Positions 9,227-18,650 of a stretch of DNA of 64,000 nt are shown here, piece by piece. Under the pieces are notes generated by a model. That model had not been told where the DNA came from. It saw nothing but the letters and a program-made list of their open reading frames with translations, and did no database searches. The stretch's first letter is position 1; each line of letters opens with the position of its first letter. The position numbers were made by a program, and so were the translations under genes. Origin of the DNA: Pseudomonas paeninsulae (lineage in GTDB: Bacteria > Pseudomonadota > Gammaproteobacteria > Pseudomonadales > Pseudomonadaceae); NCBI RefSeq assembly GCF_035621475.1, contig NZ_CP141799.1, positions 1,848,501 through 1,912,500 on the forward strand, in the 5' to 3' direction.

Positions 9227-9300
9227 TGGGCTGCAGCCCACCAAGGCTGCTTATTTGGCGGCGGTGGGCTAAAGCGGAACGCCGCCCGGCCCAGCCTACA
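9227..9300. repeat. REP-like palindromic intergenic repeat
   Basis: Between ahpF and the next converging gene there is a perfect 14-bp palindrome, TGGGCTGCAGCCCA (9227-9240), then GGTGGGCTAAAGC, then CGGAACGCCGCCCG (9275-9288). The last block recurs at 24573-24586 and, more diverged, inverted near 15712. It looks like part of a dispersed extragenic repeat family. Confidence 0.55.
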
Positions 9301-9338
9301 AAAGCGAGTTGCAACAGTTAACCGGTGAGTAGCCTTGT

Positions 9339-10262
9339 TCAGGGCAACGATGTTTTGCCTTGGTTCGGCGCTGTCTCAGGTTTGTGCGCTGCAAGCCCTT
9401 GCAGGTAGTGGACCACATCGGGTGCGCCGGCCAGGCGCAGGCCTTCACCCAGGGCGGTGGCCTCGGCGGAATGCTTGGGTAGCAGGAGGAACTCCGGCGC
9501 ACCCGGGTTACGCAGCAGGGCCAGGCGGGCATACGGCAGGCCGGTGTCCAGCAGCAGGCTCATGAATGCCGGGTCGCTCCAGGCAGCACCAGGCATGGCC
9601 AGGACGTGATAGCGCTGTTGCAGTTCCGCCAGGCCGCCACTGCTCAAGCGGTATCTGCACAGTTCGGCAGGCAGGGTGATTTCCAGTTGGCGGCGGCGTG
9701 CATAGGCGACGGCGCAGGCCAATGCTTCGCTATGTTGCTCGCCGGCCCAGAATATCCGCTCGCCGTGCCAGCTGGCCTGGCGCAGGCTGATGCATTCGCC
9801 TGCGAGGAAGCGGGGCAGGGCCTGGCTGATGGTTTTGACAAAGTCTTTGTAGCTGATGATGCGCACCTGGCGGCAGGCTTCGCTGGCGGCGTATTCCTCG
9901 AAGCAGGTGAAGTGGGCCTGCTCGGGATCGCAGTTGCTCAGTCCGTCGATCAGGCGCAGGTCGAACGACTCCAGTTGCTGCTGTTGCACTTCGACGATTT
10001 GAATCAGTACCGCATGGGCTTGGGCTTTGTCTTCCTGCACCGGGCCGGACAGGGCGTCGCGCGGCAGTTCGACCAGGCGTTGCAGTGGCGGCCCTTCGAG
10101 CCAGCAGATGCTGTCGCGGGTCGCGGGCATGGCTTTGAAGGGCAGATTCAGGCGGCTGGCGCGCTCCAGTATCAAGCGCGGCGCACGGCCGCTCCAGCCC
10201 AGGCGCTGGATCAGGGCGGCAAGGCGTGAGCTGAGGGAGGCGGGTTGATCGAACAGGCTCAT
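9339..10262 (-). CDS. Conserved hypothetical protein (DUF6685-like)
   Basis: A 307-residue protein with no recognisable catalytic motif, signal peptide or membrane segment. The sequence is rich in aromatic and hydrophobic stretches such as SICWLEGPPLQRLVELPRDAL and ERIFWAGEQHSEALACAVAYARR. I associate this type of protein with the Pseudomonas-restricted DUF6685 family, from memory and without a search. The methionine at 10262 was chosen over an upstream extension that would run into the divergent gene's leader. It is divergent from the DUF2835 gene (150 bases apart) and precedes pyrD, a neighbourhood I recall as conserved in Pseudomonas. Function unknown. Confidence 0.6.
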   Translation of the reverse strand: MSLFDQPASLSSRLAALIQRLGWSGRAPRLILERASRLNLPFKAMPATRDSICWLEGPPLQRLVELPRDALSGPVQEDKAQAHAVLIQIVEVQQQQLESFDLRLIDGLSNCDPEQAHFTCFEEYAASEACRQVRIISYKDFVKTISQALPRFLAGECISLRQASWHGERIFWAGEQHSEALACAVAYARRRQLEITLPAELCRYRLSSGGLAELQQRYHVLAMPGAAWSDPAFMSLLLDTGLPYARLALLRNPGAPEFLLLPKHSAEATALGEGLRLAGAPDVVHYLQGLAAHKPETAPNQGKTSLP

Positions 10263-10412
10263 GACCGGGTGCGAACTCCAAGGACACCGGCGCAAGTGTG
10301 GCAGAGCCACAAGGCGGTTGCACAGGCTTTGCGGGTCAAAAGGGCGGGTTTTGCGCGGAGCTTGCTGGTTGCTTGTGGCAAGATTGGCGCATTCATTTGC
10401 CAAGGTGTCTGC

Positions 10413-10634
10413 ATGGCCAGTCTGCTGCTGGATCTCGCGTTATCTGCCGAGCGCATGCGTGCGGTCTATCAAGGACGGGCCAATCGCATCCTGGTGCAGA
10501 GTCGTGATGGTAGGCGGGTCAGTGTGCCGGCCCATCACTTCAGGCCGTTTTTGACGCATGAAGGTGTATACGGTTGTTTCGAGCTGGAGTTCAACTCGAC
10601 CGGCCAGTTACTCAGCCTGCGCCGCCTGGGCTGA
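10413..10634 (+). CDS. DUF2835 family small protein
   Basis: A 73-residue protein beginning MASLLLDLALSAERM. The body, YQGRANRILVQSRDGRRVSVPAHHFRPFL followed by GVYGCFELEFNSTGQLLSLRRL, matches my memory of the DUF2835 family, short all-beta proteins found in gamma-proteobacteria next to pyrD. No catalytic motif. The methionine at 10413 has AAGG nine bases upstream and excludes an unlikely antisense-derived N-terminus. Role unknown. Confidence 0.7.
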   Translation: MASLLLDLALSAERMRAVYQGRANRILVQSRDGRRVSVPAHHFRPFLTHEGVYGCFELEFNSTGQLLSLRRLG

Positions 10635-10810
10635 GAGCGCGTGAAAAACTCCCGCTTACTTTGAGCGCCCCAGGCGCCAGCTGCTGACGTCGCGCGACAC
10701 CAAAGACGGGATCATTGAACTCACTAATCTCCCCCCATTTCTGGCGTAGCGCGCCTTGCCGCGAACAGCTGGTGACGCTCTCGTGACGGCGCTCGATTTT
10801 TTCACAAGCG
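10635..10810. repeat. Small inverted-repeat element, copy A (MITE-like)
   Basis: A gene-free stretch of about 170 bases bounded by imperfect terminal inverted repeats: AGCGCGTGAAAAACTCCCGC at the left (from 10636) and, inverted, AGCGCTTGTGAAAAAATCGAGC at the right (ending near 10811). The right end, ACGCTCTCGTGACGGCGCTCGAT, closely matches the right end of a second element at 56831-56953 except for two bases. No open reading frame. The same 309-base gap also holds the pyrD promoter. Confidence 0.6.
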
Positions 10811-10895
10811 CTGATGTCTCTCGTAGTTTCTGCTGGCTCTGCGGCCGGCACGGGCGCTTGCTCGACCTTCGCTCGCTAGCTGTTCCCCCGGCCTG

Positions 10896-10901
10896 TATAA
10901 T
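10896..10901 (+). promoter_or_regulatory. Probable pyrD -10 box
   Basis: A perfect TATAAT 42 bases upstream of the pyrD start codon. No clear -35 box at the usual distance. This is a position-based guess. Confidence 0.45.
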
Positions 10902-10943
10902 CGCCGCCTTTCCGACTTCGCCATTATCGAGCTAAGCCTGCCC

Positions 10944-11972
10944 ATGTATACCCTGGCCCGCCAGCTACTGTTCAAACTCTCTCCGGAAACCTCCCACGAG
11001 CTAACCATCGATCTGCTCGGTGCTGGCGGACGTTTGGGGCTCAATGGCCTGCTGTGCAAGGCGCCGGCGAGTTTGCCAGTCAAGGTGATGGGCTTGGAGT
11101 TTGCCAATCCGGTCGGCTTGGCGGCCGGTCTGGACAAGAATGGCGCTGCCATCGACGGTTTTGCCCAGCTGGGTTTCGGCTCCGTCGAGATTGGCACCGT
11201 GACACCACGTCCGCAGCCGGGCAATCCCAAACCGCGGCTGTTCCGCCTGCCAGAGGCCGAGGCCATCATCAATCGCATGGGCTTCAACAACCTCGGGGTC
11301 GACCATCTGCTGGGCAGGGTGCAGGCGGCCAAGTACAAAGGTGTGCTGGGCATCAATATCGGCAAGAATTTCGATACCCCGGTCGAGCGAGCGGTGGACG
11401 ATTACCTGCTGTGCCTGGACAAGGTCTATGCCCACGCCAGTTATGTGACGGTCAACGTCAGCTCGCCGAATACCCCGGGCCTGCGCAGCCTGCAGTTCGG
11501 TGATTCGCTCAAGCAGCTGCTAGAAGCCCTGCGCCTGCGTCAGGAAGACCTGACCCGGCAGCATGGCAAACGCGTACCGCTGGCCATCAAGATTGCCCCG
11601 GACATGAGCGACGAAGAGACCGTCGAGGTGGCCAGGGCGCTGGTCGAGGCCGGTATGGATGCGGTGATTGCCACCAATACCACCCTGGGCCGTGAAGGCG
11701 TTCAAGGCCTGGAGTTTGGCGACGAGGCCGGCGGTTTGTCGGGGGCGCCGGTGCGCGACAAGAGCACGCATATCGTCAAGGTTCTGGCTGCCGAACTGGC
11801 GGGGCGTTTGCCGATCATTGCCGTAGGCGGCATCACCGAAGGCAAGCATGCCGGCGAGAAAATCGCCGCCGGGGCGAGCCTGGTACAGATTTATTCCGGG
11901 TTCATTTACAAGGGACCGGCGCTGATCCGCGAGGCGGTGGATGCGATTGCCGGCTTACCGCGCAAGGTTTGA
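10944..11972 (+). CDS. pyrD: Dihydroorotate dehydrogenase (quinone), class 2
   Basis: A 342-residue membrane-associated flavoenzyme that oxidises dihydroorotate to orotate in pyrimidine synthesis, passing electrons to ubiquinone. The N-terminal helix [22 protein letters not shown] is the quinone/membrane-binding extension that defines class 2. The active-site loop is [13 protein letters not shown] with the catalytic serine; FMN-binding segments include [19 protein letters not shown] and [16 protein letters not shown]. It is full length and a single-gene unit, ending near the rmf gene, which converges on it. Confidence 0.97.
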   Translation: MYTLARQLLFKLSPETSHELTIDLLGAGGRLGLNGLLCKAPASLPVKVMGLEFANPVGLAAGLDKNGAAIDGFAQLGFGSVEIGTVTPRPQPGNPKPRLFRLPEAEAIINRMGFNNLGVDHLLGRVQAAKYKGVLGINIGKNFDTPVERAVDDYLLCLDKVYAHASYVTVNVSSPNTPGLRSLQFGDSLKQLLEALRLRQEDLTRQHGKRVPLAIKIAPDMSDEETVEVARALVEAGMDAVIATNTTLGREGVQGLEFGDEAGGLSGAPVRDKSTHIVKVLAAELAGRLPIIAVGGITEGKHAGEKIAAGASLVQIYSGFIYKGPALIREAVDAIAGLPRKV

Positions 11973-12023
11973 GCGGCATTGGCTGTTGCCGGGAATGGTT
12001 AGCACATTAGGTATCTCAGGGAA

Positions 12024-12049
12024 TAAAAAGGGCTCCCTGAAGGAGCCCC
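12024..12049 (-). terminator. Rho-independent terminator of rmf
   Basis: On the minus strand, GGGCTCC/GGAGCCC with a 5-base loop followed by CTTTTTATT, 75 bases past the rmf stop. It may also stop pyrD readthrough, although the T tract serves the minus strand. Confidence 0.75.
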
Positions 12050-12123
12050 TGGGCTCTCGCCCGCCGCCCGGATGGGGCGTGCATGTGAAGTCGGTAGTTT
12101 CCTAGGGTTAGTTAGTAGCCTGT

Positions 12124-12339
12124 TTAGCCGACAGCGTGAAGTTCGTTGAGTCGATGGATACCGGCGGTGCCGGTCAGTCCGTCCCAGTTATCACCGCGAC
12201 CTTCGCGCCAGCCGTTTAACCAGGCTTGACGAACGGAAGGAAGAGTAAAAGGACACATTTCTCGGGATTTGCCATGGATGCCGTATTGGTAGCCGCGCAA
12301 AAAAGCTTTTTCTAACGGATCACGCTTAAGTCTTCTCAT
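12124..12339 (-). CDS. rmf: Ribosome modulation factor Rmf
   Basis: A 71-residue basic protein that converts 70S ribosomes to inactive 100S dimers in stationary phase. The N-terminal motif MRRLKRDPLEKAFLRGYQYGIHGKSREMCPF is typical, followed by RQAWLNGWREGRGDNWDGLTG. It is longer than the 55-residue E. coli protein at the C-terminus, as usual in Pseudomonas. It is transcribed away from rlmL. A structured region on its leader side (12377-12469) suggests post-transcriptional control. Confidence 0.95.
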   Translation of the reverse strand: MRRLKRDPLEKAFLRGYQYGIHGKSREMCPFTLPSVRQAWLNGWREGRGDNWDGLTGTAGIHRLNELHAVG

Positions 12340-12376
12340 AGGGTGCTGCCCTCAATGTTGACTGTAATGTCCCTTA

Positions 12377-12469
12377 GACCTCGTCGCGAGGTCAGGCAGA
12401 AAAATCTGCCAGAGGAGAAATCCGCTGCCGGCGTGGCGGTTCTGCCTCGTGCCCTCGTCGTTGCAACGA
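12377..12469 (-). ncRNA. Structured rmf 5' leader, possible rmf RNA motif
   Basis: Upstream of rmf, the 430-base gap to rlmL contains three perfect inverted repeats in 93 bases: GACCTCG/CGAGGTC at 12377-12393 with a 3-base loop, GGCAGA/TCTGCC at 12395-12410 with an A4 (minus strand T4) loop, and the palindrome TCGTTGCAACGA at 12458-12469. A conserved RNA structure, the rmf motif, is known in the 5' leaders of Pseudomonas rmf genes. I identify this as that element from position and structure, not from an alignment. The rest of the gap has no gene. Confidence 0.55.
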
Positions 12470-12769
12470 AGGCCTGGGTAGATTTCTATCGAATGCTTGG
12501 GTGCCTGGGAATGATCGTTTTGTCATAAGGAAGTAACACTTTTGCCGTCCAAGTCATAAGGCGACAGGCAACAGATTCTGTTTCTTGGAGCCGCCACCGA
12601 TGGTGCGGGCGTTTGCAGCGTGCGTACTGGTGTTTTGCCACTGCGAATTAATCGCGGTTGCACGCTCTGTCTATTCCGATGAAGGGTCGCCTTGCGACGT
12701 TTTGTCACTTATTTTGGCCGTGTTGACTCGTTCACCTGCCGTTTACTGCCTTAGGCACTGGATATTCCC

Positions 12770-15037
12770 ATGTCGGATCGTTACGAACTCTTTCTCACTT
12801 GCCCCAAGGGCCTGGAGGGCTTGCTGCTTGAAGAAGCCGGCAACCTGGGGCTCGAGGAGGTGCGTGAGCATACGTCCGCCATTCGGGGCGTCGCCGAGAT
12901 GGAGACGGCTTATCGCCTGTGCCTGTGGTCGCGCCTGGCCAACCGGGTCTTGCTGGTGCTCAAGCGCTTCCCGATCCAAGACGCCGAAAGCCTCTACGAA
13001 GGCGTGCTGGAGGTCGACTGGTTCGAGCACCTGGAACCCAACGGCAGCCTGGCCGTGGAGTTCAGCGGCAATGGTTCGGGGATCGACAACACCCACTTCG
13101 GGGCGTTGAAGGTCAAGGATGCCATCGTCGACAAGTTGCGGCAGAAAGACGGCACCCGGCCGTCGATCGACAAGCTCAACCCGGACATGCGCGTGCACCT
13201 GCGCCTGGATCGCGGTGAGGCGATTCTCTCCCTCGACCTGTCTGGGCATAGCCTGCACCAGCGTGGTTACCGCTTGCAGCAGGGCGCCGCGCCGCTGAAG
13301 GAAAACCTTGCCGCTGCGGTGCTGCTGCGTGCCGGCTGGCCGCGTATCGCCGCAGAGGGCGGCGCTCTGGCTGACCCCATGTGCGGGGTCGGCACCTTCC
13401 TGGTGGAAGCGGCCATGATCGCCGCCGACATCGCGCCGAACCTCAAGCGCGAGCTGTGGGGCTTCAGTCACTGGCTGGGTCATGTACCGGCCTTGTGGAA
13501 GAAGCTGCACGCCGAAGCCGAGCAGCGAGCGACCGAAGGGCTGGCCAAGCCGCCGTTGTGGATTCGTGGTTACGAGGCCGATCCGCGTCTGATTCAGCCG
13601 GCGCGCAACAATATCGAGCGGGCCGGGTTGAGCCACTGGATCAAGGTCTATCAGGGCGAGTTGGCGACCTTCGAGCCGCGCCCCGACCAGAATCAGAAAG
13701 GTCTGGTGATCTGCAATCCACCCTATGGCGAGCGCCTGGGTGATGAAGCCAGCCTGTTGTATCTCTATCAGAACCTCGGCGAACGTCTGCGCCAGGCCTG
13801 CCTGGGCTGGGAGGCGGCGGTATTCACCGGCGCGCCGGATCTGGGCAAGCGCATGGGCATTCGCAGCCACAAGCAATACGCCTTCTGGAACGGTGCCTTG
13901 CCGTGCAAGTTGCTGCTGATCAAGGTGCAGCCGGAGCAGTTCGTCACCGGCGAGCGGCGTACGCCAGAGCAGCGCGAACGCGAGCGCGAGCAGGCTGAAG
14001 CCGACAAGGCACCGCTGGAGCCGCAAGAGCGTCAGTACAACAAGAACGGCAATCCGGTCAAACCGCTGCCGGCCCCTGTTGTCGAGCAGGCGCGCTTGAG
14101 CGAGGGTGGGCAGATGTTCGCCAATCGTCTGCAAAAAAACCTGAAGCAGCTGGGTAAATGGGCGCGCAAGGCAGGCGTCGAATGCTACCGGCTGTACGAC
14201 GCCGACATGCCCGAATATGCCCTGGCCATCGATCTGTACGAAGATTGGGTGCATGTGCAGGAATATGCCGCGCCGAAATCCATCGACCCGGAGAAGGCCC
14301 AGGCGCGCTTGTTCGACGCCCTGGCCGCGATTCCCCAAGCGCTCAACATCGACAAGAACAAAGTGGTGATCAAGCGTCGCGAGCGCCAGAGCGGCACTAA
14401 GCAATACCAACGGCAGAGCGCGCAGGGCCAGTTCATGGAGGTCGGCGAAGGCGGAGTGAAGCTGCTGGTCAACCTCACCGATTACCTCGACACCGGACTG
14501 TTTCTCGATCATCGGCCGTTGCGCCTGCGTATCCAGCGTGAGGCCGCCGGCAAGCGCTTCCTCAACCTGTATTGCTACACCGCCACGGCGACCGTGCATG
14601 CGGCCAAGGGCGGGGCGCGCAGCACCACCAGCGTCGATTTGTCGAAGACCTACCTGGACTGGGCGCGGCGCAACCTGTCGCTCAATGGTTTCTCGGACAA
14701 GAACACGCTGGAGCAGGCCGATGTGATGGGTTGGCTGGAGGAGGATCGCGGCGAATACGACCTGATCTTCATCGACCCGCCGACCTTCTCCAACTCCAAG
14801 CGCATGGAAGGCGTGTTCGACATCCAGCGCGACCACGTGCAGTTGCTCGACCTGGCCATGGCGCGCCTGGCGCCGGGCGGCGTGTTGTATTTCTCCAATA
14901 ACTTCCGCAAGTTCCAGCTCGATGAGGGGCTGGCGGCGCGTTATGGTCTGGAGGACATCAGCGCCGCGACCCTGGATCCGGATTTTGCCCGTAACCCGAA
15001 AATCCACCGCGCCTGGCGTTTGACCACGCAAGGCTGA
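12770..15037 (+). CDS. rlmL: Bifunctional 23S rRNA methyltransferase RlmKL
   Basis: A 755-residue fused enzyme: the N-terminal half forms m2G2445 and the C-terminal half m7G2069 in 23S rRNA. The N-terminus is a THUMP RNA-binding domain (about 1-160), followed by the RlmL methylase with ADPMCGVGTFLVEAA (SAM site) and the catalytic NPPYGERLG near residue 315. A charged linker (about 390-430, EQREREREQAEADKAP) leads to the RlmK domain, with LNLYCYTATATVHAAKGG as SAM site and IDPPTFSNSKRM as its catalytic loop. The length is close to the E. coli enzyme (702) plus a longer linker. It follows rmf, its divergent neighbour, so both ribosome-related genes may share a control region. Confidence 0.96.
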   Translation: MSDRYELFLTCPKGLEGLLLEEAGNLGLEEVREHTSAIRGVAEMETAYRLCLWSRLANRVLLVLKRFPIQDAESLYEGVLEVDWFEHLEPNGSLAVEFSGNGSGIDNTHFGALKVKDAIVDKLRQKDGTRPSIDKLNPDMRVHLRLDRGEAILSLDLSGHSLHQRGYRLQQGAAPLKENLAAAVLLRAGWPRIAAEGGALADPMCGVGTFLVEAAMIAADIAPNLKRELWGFSHWLGHVPALWKKLHAEAEQRATEGLAKPPLWIRGYEADPRLIQPARNNIERAGLSHWIKVYQGELATFEPRPDQNQKGLVICNPPYGERLGDEASLLYLYQNLGERLRQACLGWEAAVFTGAPDLGKRMGIRSHKQYAFWNGALPCKLLLIKVQPEQFVTGERRTPEQREREREQAEADKAPLEPQERQYNKNGNPVKPLPAPVVEQARLSEGGQMFANRLQKNLKQLGKWARKAGVECYRLYDADMPEYALAIDLYEDWVHVQEYAAPKSIDPEKAQARLFDALAAIPQALNIDKNKVVIKRRERQSGTKQYQRQSAQGQFMEVGEGGVKLLVNLTDYLDTGLFLDHRPLRLRIQREAAGKRFLNLYCYTATATVHAAKGGARSTTSVDLSKTYLDWARRNLSLNGFSDKNTLEQADVMGWLEEDRGEYDLIFIDPPTFSNSKRMEGVFDIQRDHVQLLDLAMARLAPGGVLYFSNNFRKFQLDEGLAARYGLEDISAATLDPDFARNPKIHRAWRLTTQG

Positions 15038-15094
15038 TCACCAGCGATTGGCCGTCGTCTTCGATGTGACGCTGGACAAGACTGTCGTCGGGTC

Positions 15095-15199
15095 GTAGGA
15101 GCGGCTTCAGCCGCGAAGCTTTGGGAACGCGAATAATTCGCGGCTGAAGCCGCTCCCACAGGTTCGTATCATCCTGTGTGTTCCCACGCTTCGCGTGGG
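15095..15199. repeat. REPIN-like paired REP elements
   Basis: In the 303-base gap after rlmL, GTAGGAGCGGCTTCAGCCGC (15095-15114) is followed 22 bases later by its inverted copy GCGGCTGAAGCCGCTCCCAC (15140-15159), forming one long hairpin. This is the common Pseudomonas REP sequence in the paired arrangement mobilised by RAYT transposases. A second unrelated hairpin, CCCACGC/GCGTGGG, follows at 15183-15199. No gene in this gap. Confidence 0.85.
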
Positions 15200-15340
15200 C
15201 ATGCAGCCAGGGTGCTCTGCGCTCATCAGCGGTTGGACGCGAACAAGGGCTTCGGCAACCCGCTACAAAACCGGCCGTGATTTAGTTTTATGAAAGCGTG
15301 TCCGGCCCGCCTGGGCGCCTGAGCAGGCTGATGCCGGCTG

Positions 15341-15580
15341 TCACTCGCTGGGCGCTTGCAGCCACTCCTTGGGCACGTCGCGTTTCAGGGCCAGCTGGCA
15401 TTGCTGGCTTTCCGGATCGAAGACGATGACCGCTTCGCCCTTGTCGAGGGCGCGGCGCACACGTTGCACGCGGGTCTGCAGGGGTGTTTCGTCGCCGTTG
15501 TCGGTGCCCTCGCGGGTGACGAAGTCCTCGATCAGGCGGGTGAGGGTGTCGGCTTCGAGCAGGGACGCGGGGATCAGCAC
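15341..15580 (-). CDS. YheU family small protein
   Basis: A 79-residue acidic protein matching the YheU/UPF0270 family: MLIPASLLEADTLTRLIEDFVTREGTDNG near the start and DKGEAVIVFDPESQQC near the end. The start is GTG at 15580, preceded by GGAG nine bases upstream (CTGGAGAAACAAACC). No known enzymatic activity; the family is small and cytoplasmic. It lies downstream of the rlmL region and upstream of the hybrid sensor kinase's 3' end, all transcribed leftward. Confidence 0.8.
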   Translation of the reverse strand: MLIPASLLEADTLTRLIEDFVTREGTDNGDETPLQTRVQRVRRALDKGEAVIVFDPESQQCQLALKRDVPKEWLQAPSE

Positions 15581-15711
15581 GGTTTGTTTCTCCAGAACGC
15601 AGCGGCGATGCTAACGCGCCGTGGGCGTGCTGGCCATGCCTGCGTCTCACCGTCAGTCGCCGCGTAGTGCTCGGGTGGCTGCTCCGGTTCCGATTAACCC
15701 GGAAGAAGGTC

Positions 15712-15753
15712 CGGGCGGGCGGCATTCTGTTCGGTGCGCAGCGGCAGCCCGCC
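15712..15753 (-). repeat. Dispersed repeat, inverted copy of the 24.5-kb repeat
   Basis: Read on the minus strand, this 42-base stretch matches 24548-24589 with about five mismatches, including the shared blocks CGCTGCGC and GCCGCCCG. It lies between the YheU gene and the hybrid sensor gene. Confidence 0.55.
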
Positions 15754-15806
15754 AGATCGCGACGCCCGGAGCTTGCGGCATACTGCTGCGCGAGTACGCC
15801 CACGGG

Positions 15807-18560
15807 TTATGTGCCTTGCATGGTTTGCTCGCGCAGATAACGCTCTAGGGTGCGGTAGAGCTGGGTGCTGTCTAGTGGCTTGCCGAGAAAGTCGTCCATG
15901 CCGACATCCATGCCATGTTGGCGGTGTTCGTCGAGGGTGTGCGCGGTCAGGGCGACAATGGGCACTGCTACGAGGCGTTGTTGCCGCTCCAGCTGGCGAA
16001 TTTTTTCTGTCGCTTCGAAACCATCCATTATCGGCATTTCACAGTCCATCAGGATCAGTTGTATCGCCGCCGGATCGCGTTGATATTCGTTGAGTGCGGC
16101 CAGCCCATTGGTGACCAGGCGCACGCTATAGCCGCGTTTCTTCAGGAAGCCTTGCACCACCAACTGGTTAACCGGGTTGTCTTCGGCAACCAGGATGCAC
16201 GGGGTTGCATCCTGGTCGGGGCGTGTTGCAGGTGGCAGGCTGCGTACTTCGGCGCGGTGTTCTTCATAGAGTTCGACCAGCGTGGCACGCAGGGCGCTGA
16301 CCGTTAGCGGTTGCGCCAAGCTGAGTAGGCGTAGGCTGAGGCTGGGTGGCAGTTGCTGGCAGTGCTGCGGTGGGCAGAGCAGCAATATGCGCTGGCCGAG
16401 TTGCAGGTACGGGTGCAGTGCGTCCAGCCAGTGGTTGACACTGCCGGGCCAGGGCGACATCAGTACCAGCAACGGTGCGACGGCGAAGTCTTCCAGGTAA
16501 TTGTGCAGGTTGTCCGGGTTTTGGCAGCGCTCGGTGCGCATGCCCCAGCGTCCGAGCAGGCGGCTCAGGGCGTCCAGGCCGAGGCCGTCGAGCGAGCAGA
16601 GCAGGGCGGTGCGGCCATTGAGCAGCAGGCTCAGGGAGTCGGTTTCGCGTGCTTCATCATCGAGCGGGATGTCGAAGGCGAAGCGCGTGCCTTGGCCAGG
16701 TGTGCTCTGTACGTCGATGCGTCCGTGCATCATCTCCACCAGTTCCTTGCTGATTGCCAGGCCGAGACCACTGCCGCCATAGCGCCGGGTGGTGCTGGAG
16801 TCCCCCTGGGAGAAGGACTCGAAGAGCCGAGTCTGGTTCTGCGGGTTGATGCCGACGCCGCTGTCGCTTACCGAGAACACCAGGTGGGCTTTGCCGAGGG
16901 CGTCGTTGCGGCGGCAGACATTGACTGCGACATGGCCTGCGTCGGTGAATTTCAGGGCGTTGTTAAGCAGGTTCATCAGCACCTGCTTGACCCGGGTCGG
17001 GTCGCCGCGGATGCGTCGCGGCACGTCCGCATCGAAGCTGATGTAGAGGCGTAGATGCTTGTCCAGCGCTTGCCCGGCGAACAGGCTGAGGGTGTCGGAG
17101 GTCAGTTGTTCGAGGTCGAAGTCGATATGTTCCAGGCTGAGCTTGCCGGATTCGATCCGTGCGTAGTCGAGGATGTCGTTGATCACCGCCATCAAGGAGC
17201 TGCCGGAGCTGGAGATGGTGTCGACATAGATACGTTGGCTGCGATCCAACGGCGTGTCCCGCAGCAATTGCAGCATGCCCAGCACGCCATTGAGCGGGGT
17301 GCGGATTTCGTGGCTCATCATGGCCAGGAAGCGGCTCTTGGCCTGGTTTTCGATTTCCGCCTGTTCGGCGGCGCGGCGCGACTGGAAGCCTTCTTCCTTG
17401 AGGATGTTGATGCGATCGGCCAGGCCGATGGACAAGGCAATCAGCTCGATGGTCACGCCGACTTTGACCACTGCGGCGCCGTACAGGCCGAACAGTTCGA
17501 CCCCCAGCGAACCCGAGGTGGCAATGATGAACGAGGCCAGCAAGATGCCCCAGGCGAGGATGTAGTAGGAGCCGTAGCGCAAGCCCCGGCGCCAGACATA
17601 GGCGCCGCTGAGCAGCAGCAGCAGGGAGACCGCCAGCACGGTCAGGCTGGCCAGGATATTCCAGGCCTGCAGGCCGATCAGCGGCAGCGACAGCAGGCCG
17701 CCGAGCGTGGCCAGCATAAACAGGCGCAGGCCCAGGTCGAGGCGGGGAAAATGCTGTTGGGTATGCAGGAAGTGACGGCTGAACTGACTGGCGCTCAGGC
17801 AGTGGAGGAACATCAGGATGTAGATGCTGACCGACTGCAGGTCGATGTAGTGCGGCAGCAATTTGAACAGCATGCCGTCGAAGCTGGCGCTGAACAGGCC
17901 GATATTCAGGCTGTAGACCAGGTACCAGAAGTAGGCCGATTCGCGTAGCGAGATAAACAGGAACAGGTTGTAGCAGAACATCGCGAACAGCACGCCGTAG
18001 AAGGCGCCATTGAGGCCCATGAGGTTTTCCTGGGCGGCCGCGCTGGCGTTATGGGTGCTGAAGAACAGCGGCACGAATACCGTGCTGTTGGTGTTCACGC
18101 GCAGCAGCAGGGTGTTGTCGCCTGGGGGCAAGGTTACTGGAAACCAGAAGTTGCGCACCTGCACCGGGCGCTGGGTGAATGCGCAGCGGTCGCCACTCTC
18201 CTGCATGCGCCAGTTACCGTCGCTGCCGCTCAGGTAGATCTGGATATGGTCGAGCAGCGGGTAATTGACTTCCAGATAGCCCGCCAGATCCTGCGCCAGG
18301 CTGTTATGCAGGCGCACCTTGAACCACCAGACCGAACTGTTTTTGCCAAGGTTGGCGTGGTCGCCCTGGACCCGTTCGAAGCGTTCGTCGCCCAGGGCAC
18401 TGACCTGGGCAAGGGTCAGGCTGCCGTCCGGGTCTTGCAGATAACCCATGGCGGCGCCGAGCGACAGGCGCAGTTCGGGTTTATCCAGCTCGGCGGGTGA
18501 TAACGCCCACGCCGGGCCACAAAGCCAGAGCAGCAGCACCGCCAGACACATACGCGGCAT
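15807..18560 (-). CDS. 7TMR-DISM hybrid sensor histidine kinase (LadS/RetS-like)
   Basis: A 917-residue inner-membrane sensor. A signal peptide (1-19) precedes a periplasmic 7TMR-DISMED2 sensing domain (about 25-165), seven transmembrane helices (about 185-385), HisKA ([15 protein letters not shown], His near 416), HATPase ([28 protein letters not shown]), then two receiver regions. The first receiver (about 640-760) lacks the acidic phosphorylation site and looks degenerate; the second (about 775-905) is intact, with [19 protein letters not shown] (Asp near 840), ALTAH and GKPL. The architecture resembles LadS and RetS, which control the Gac pathway. It ends the leftward asnB-ngg-peptidase operon with a 90-base gap, suggesting osmotic signalling. 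I recall the same gene in this place in PAO1. Confidence 0.9.
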   Translation of the reverse strand: MPRMCLAVLLLWLCGPAWALSPAELDKPELRLSLGAAMGYLQDPDGSLTLAQVSALGDERFERVQGDHANLGKNSSVWWFKVRLHNSLAQDLAGYLEVNYPLLDHIQIYLSGSDGNWRMQESGDRCAFTQRPVQVRNFWFPVTLPPGDNTLLLRVNTNSTVFVPLFFSTHNASAAAQENLMGLNGAFYGVLFAMFCYNLFLFISLRESAYFWYLVYSLNIGLFSASFDGMLFKLLPHYIDLQSVSIYILMFLHCLSASQFSRHFLHTQQHFPRLDLGLRLFMLATLGGLLSLPLIGLQAWNILASLTVLAVSLLLLLSGAYVWRRGLRYGSYYILAWGILLASFIIATSGSLGVELFGLYGAAVVKVGVTIELIALSIGLADRINILKEEGFQSRRAAEQAEIENQAKSRFLAMMSHEIRTPLNGVLGMLQLLRDTPLDRSQRIYVDTISSSGSSLMAVINDILDYARIESGKLSLEHIDFDLEQLTSDTLSLFAGQALDKHLRLYISFDADVPRRIRGDPTRVKQVLMNLLNNALKFTDAGHVAVNVCRRNDALGKAHLVFSVSDSGVGINPQNQTRLFESFSQGDSSTTRRYGGSGLGLAISKELVEMMHGRIDVQSTPGQGTRFAFDIPLDDEARETDSLSLLLNGRTALLCSLDGLGLDALSRLLGRWGMRTERCQNPDNLHNYLEDFAVAPLLVLMSPWPGSVNHWLDALHPYLQLGQRILLLCPPQHCQQLPPSLSLRLLSLAQPLTVSALRATLVELYEEHRAEVRSLPPATRPDQDATPCILVAEDNPVNQLVVQGFLKKRGYSVRLVTNGLAALNEYQRDPAAIQLILMDCEMPIMDGFEATEKIRQLERQQRLVAVPIVALTAHTLDEHRQHGMDVGMDDFLGKPLDSTQLYRTLERYLREQTMQGT

Positions 18561-18650
18561 CCGCGCCCCCCATTTTCGTTAGCGGGGGCGCGTGATACAC
18601 GCCGCGCCATCATCCCATGCCAGCCACTTTGCCCTGATGTGGGTTGGCCT

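Noticed and set aside
12522..12561. Direct repeats GTCATAAGG 31 bases apart upstream of rlmL
   Set aside because: Only nine bases twice; chance is a fair explanation and no factor is suggested.
12743..15031. A 762-codon open frame on the minus strand opposite rlmL
   Set aside because: It mirrors rlmL codon by codon; GC-rich genes create long antisense frames. Its protein has no domain and RlmKL is unmistakable.
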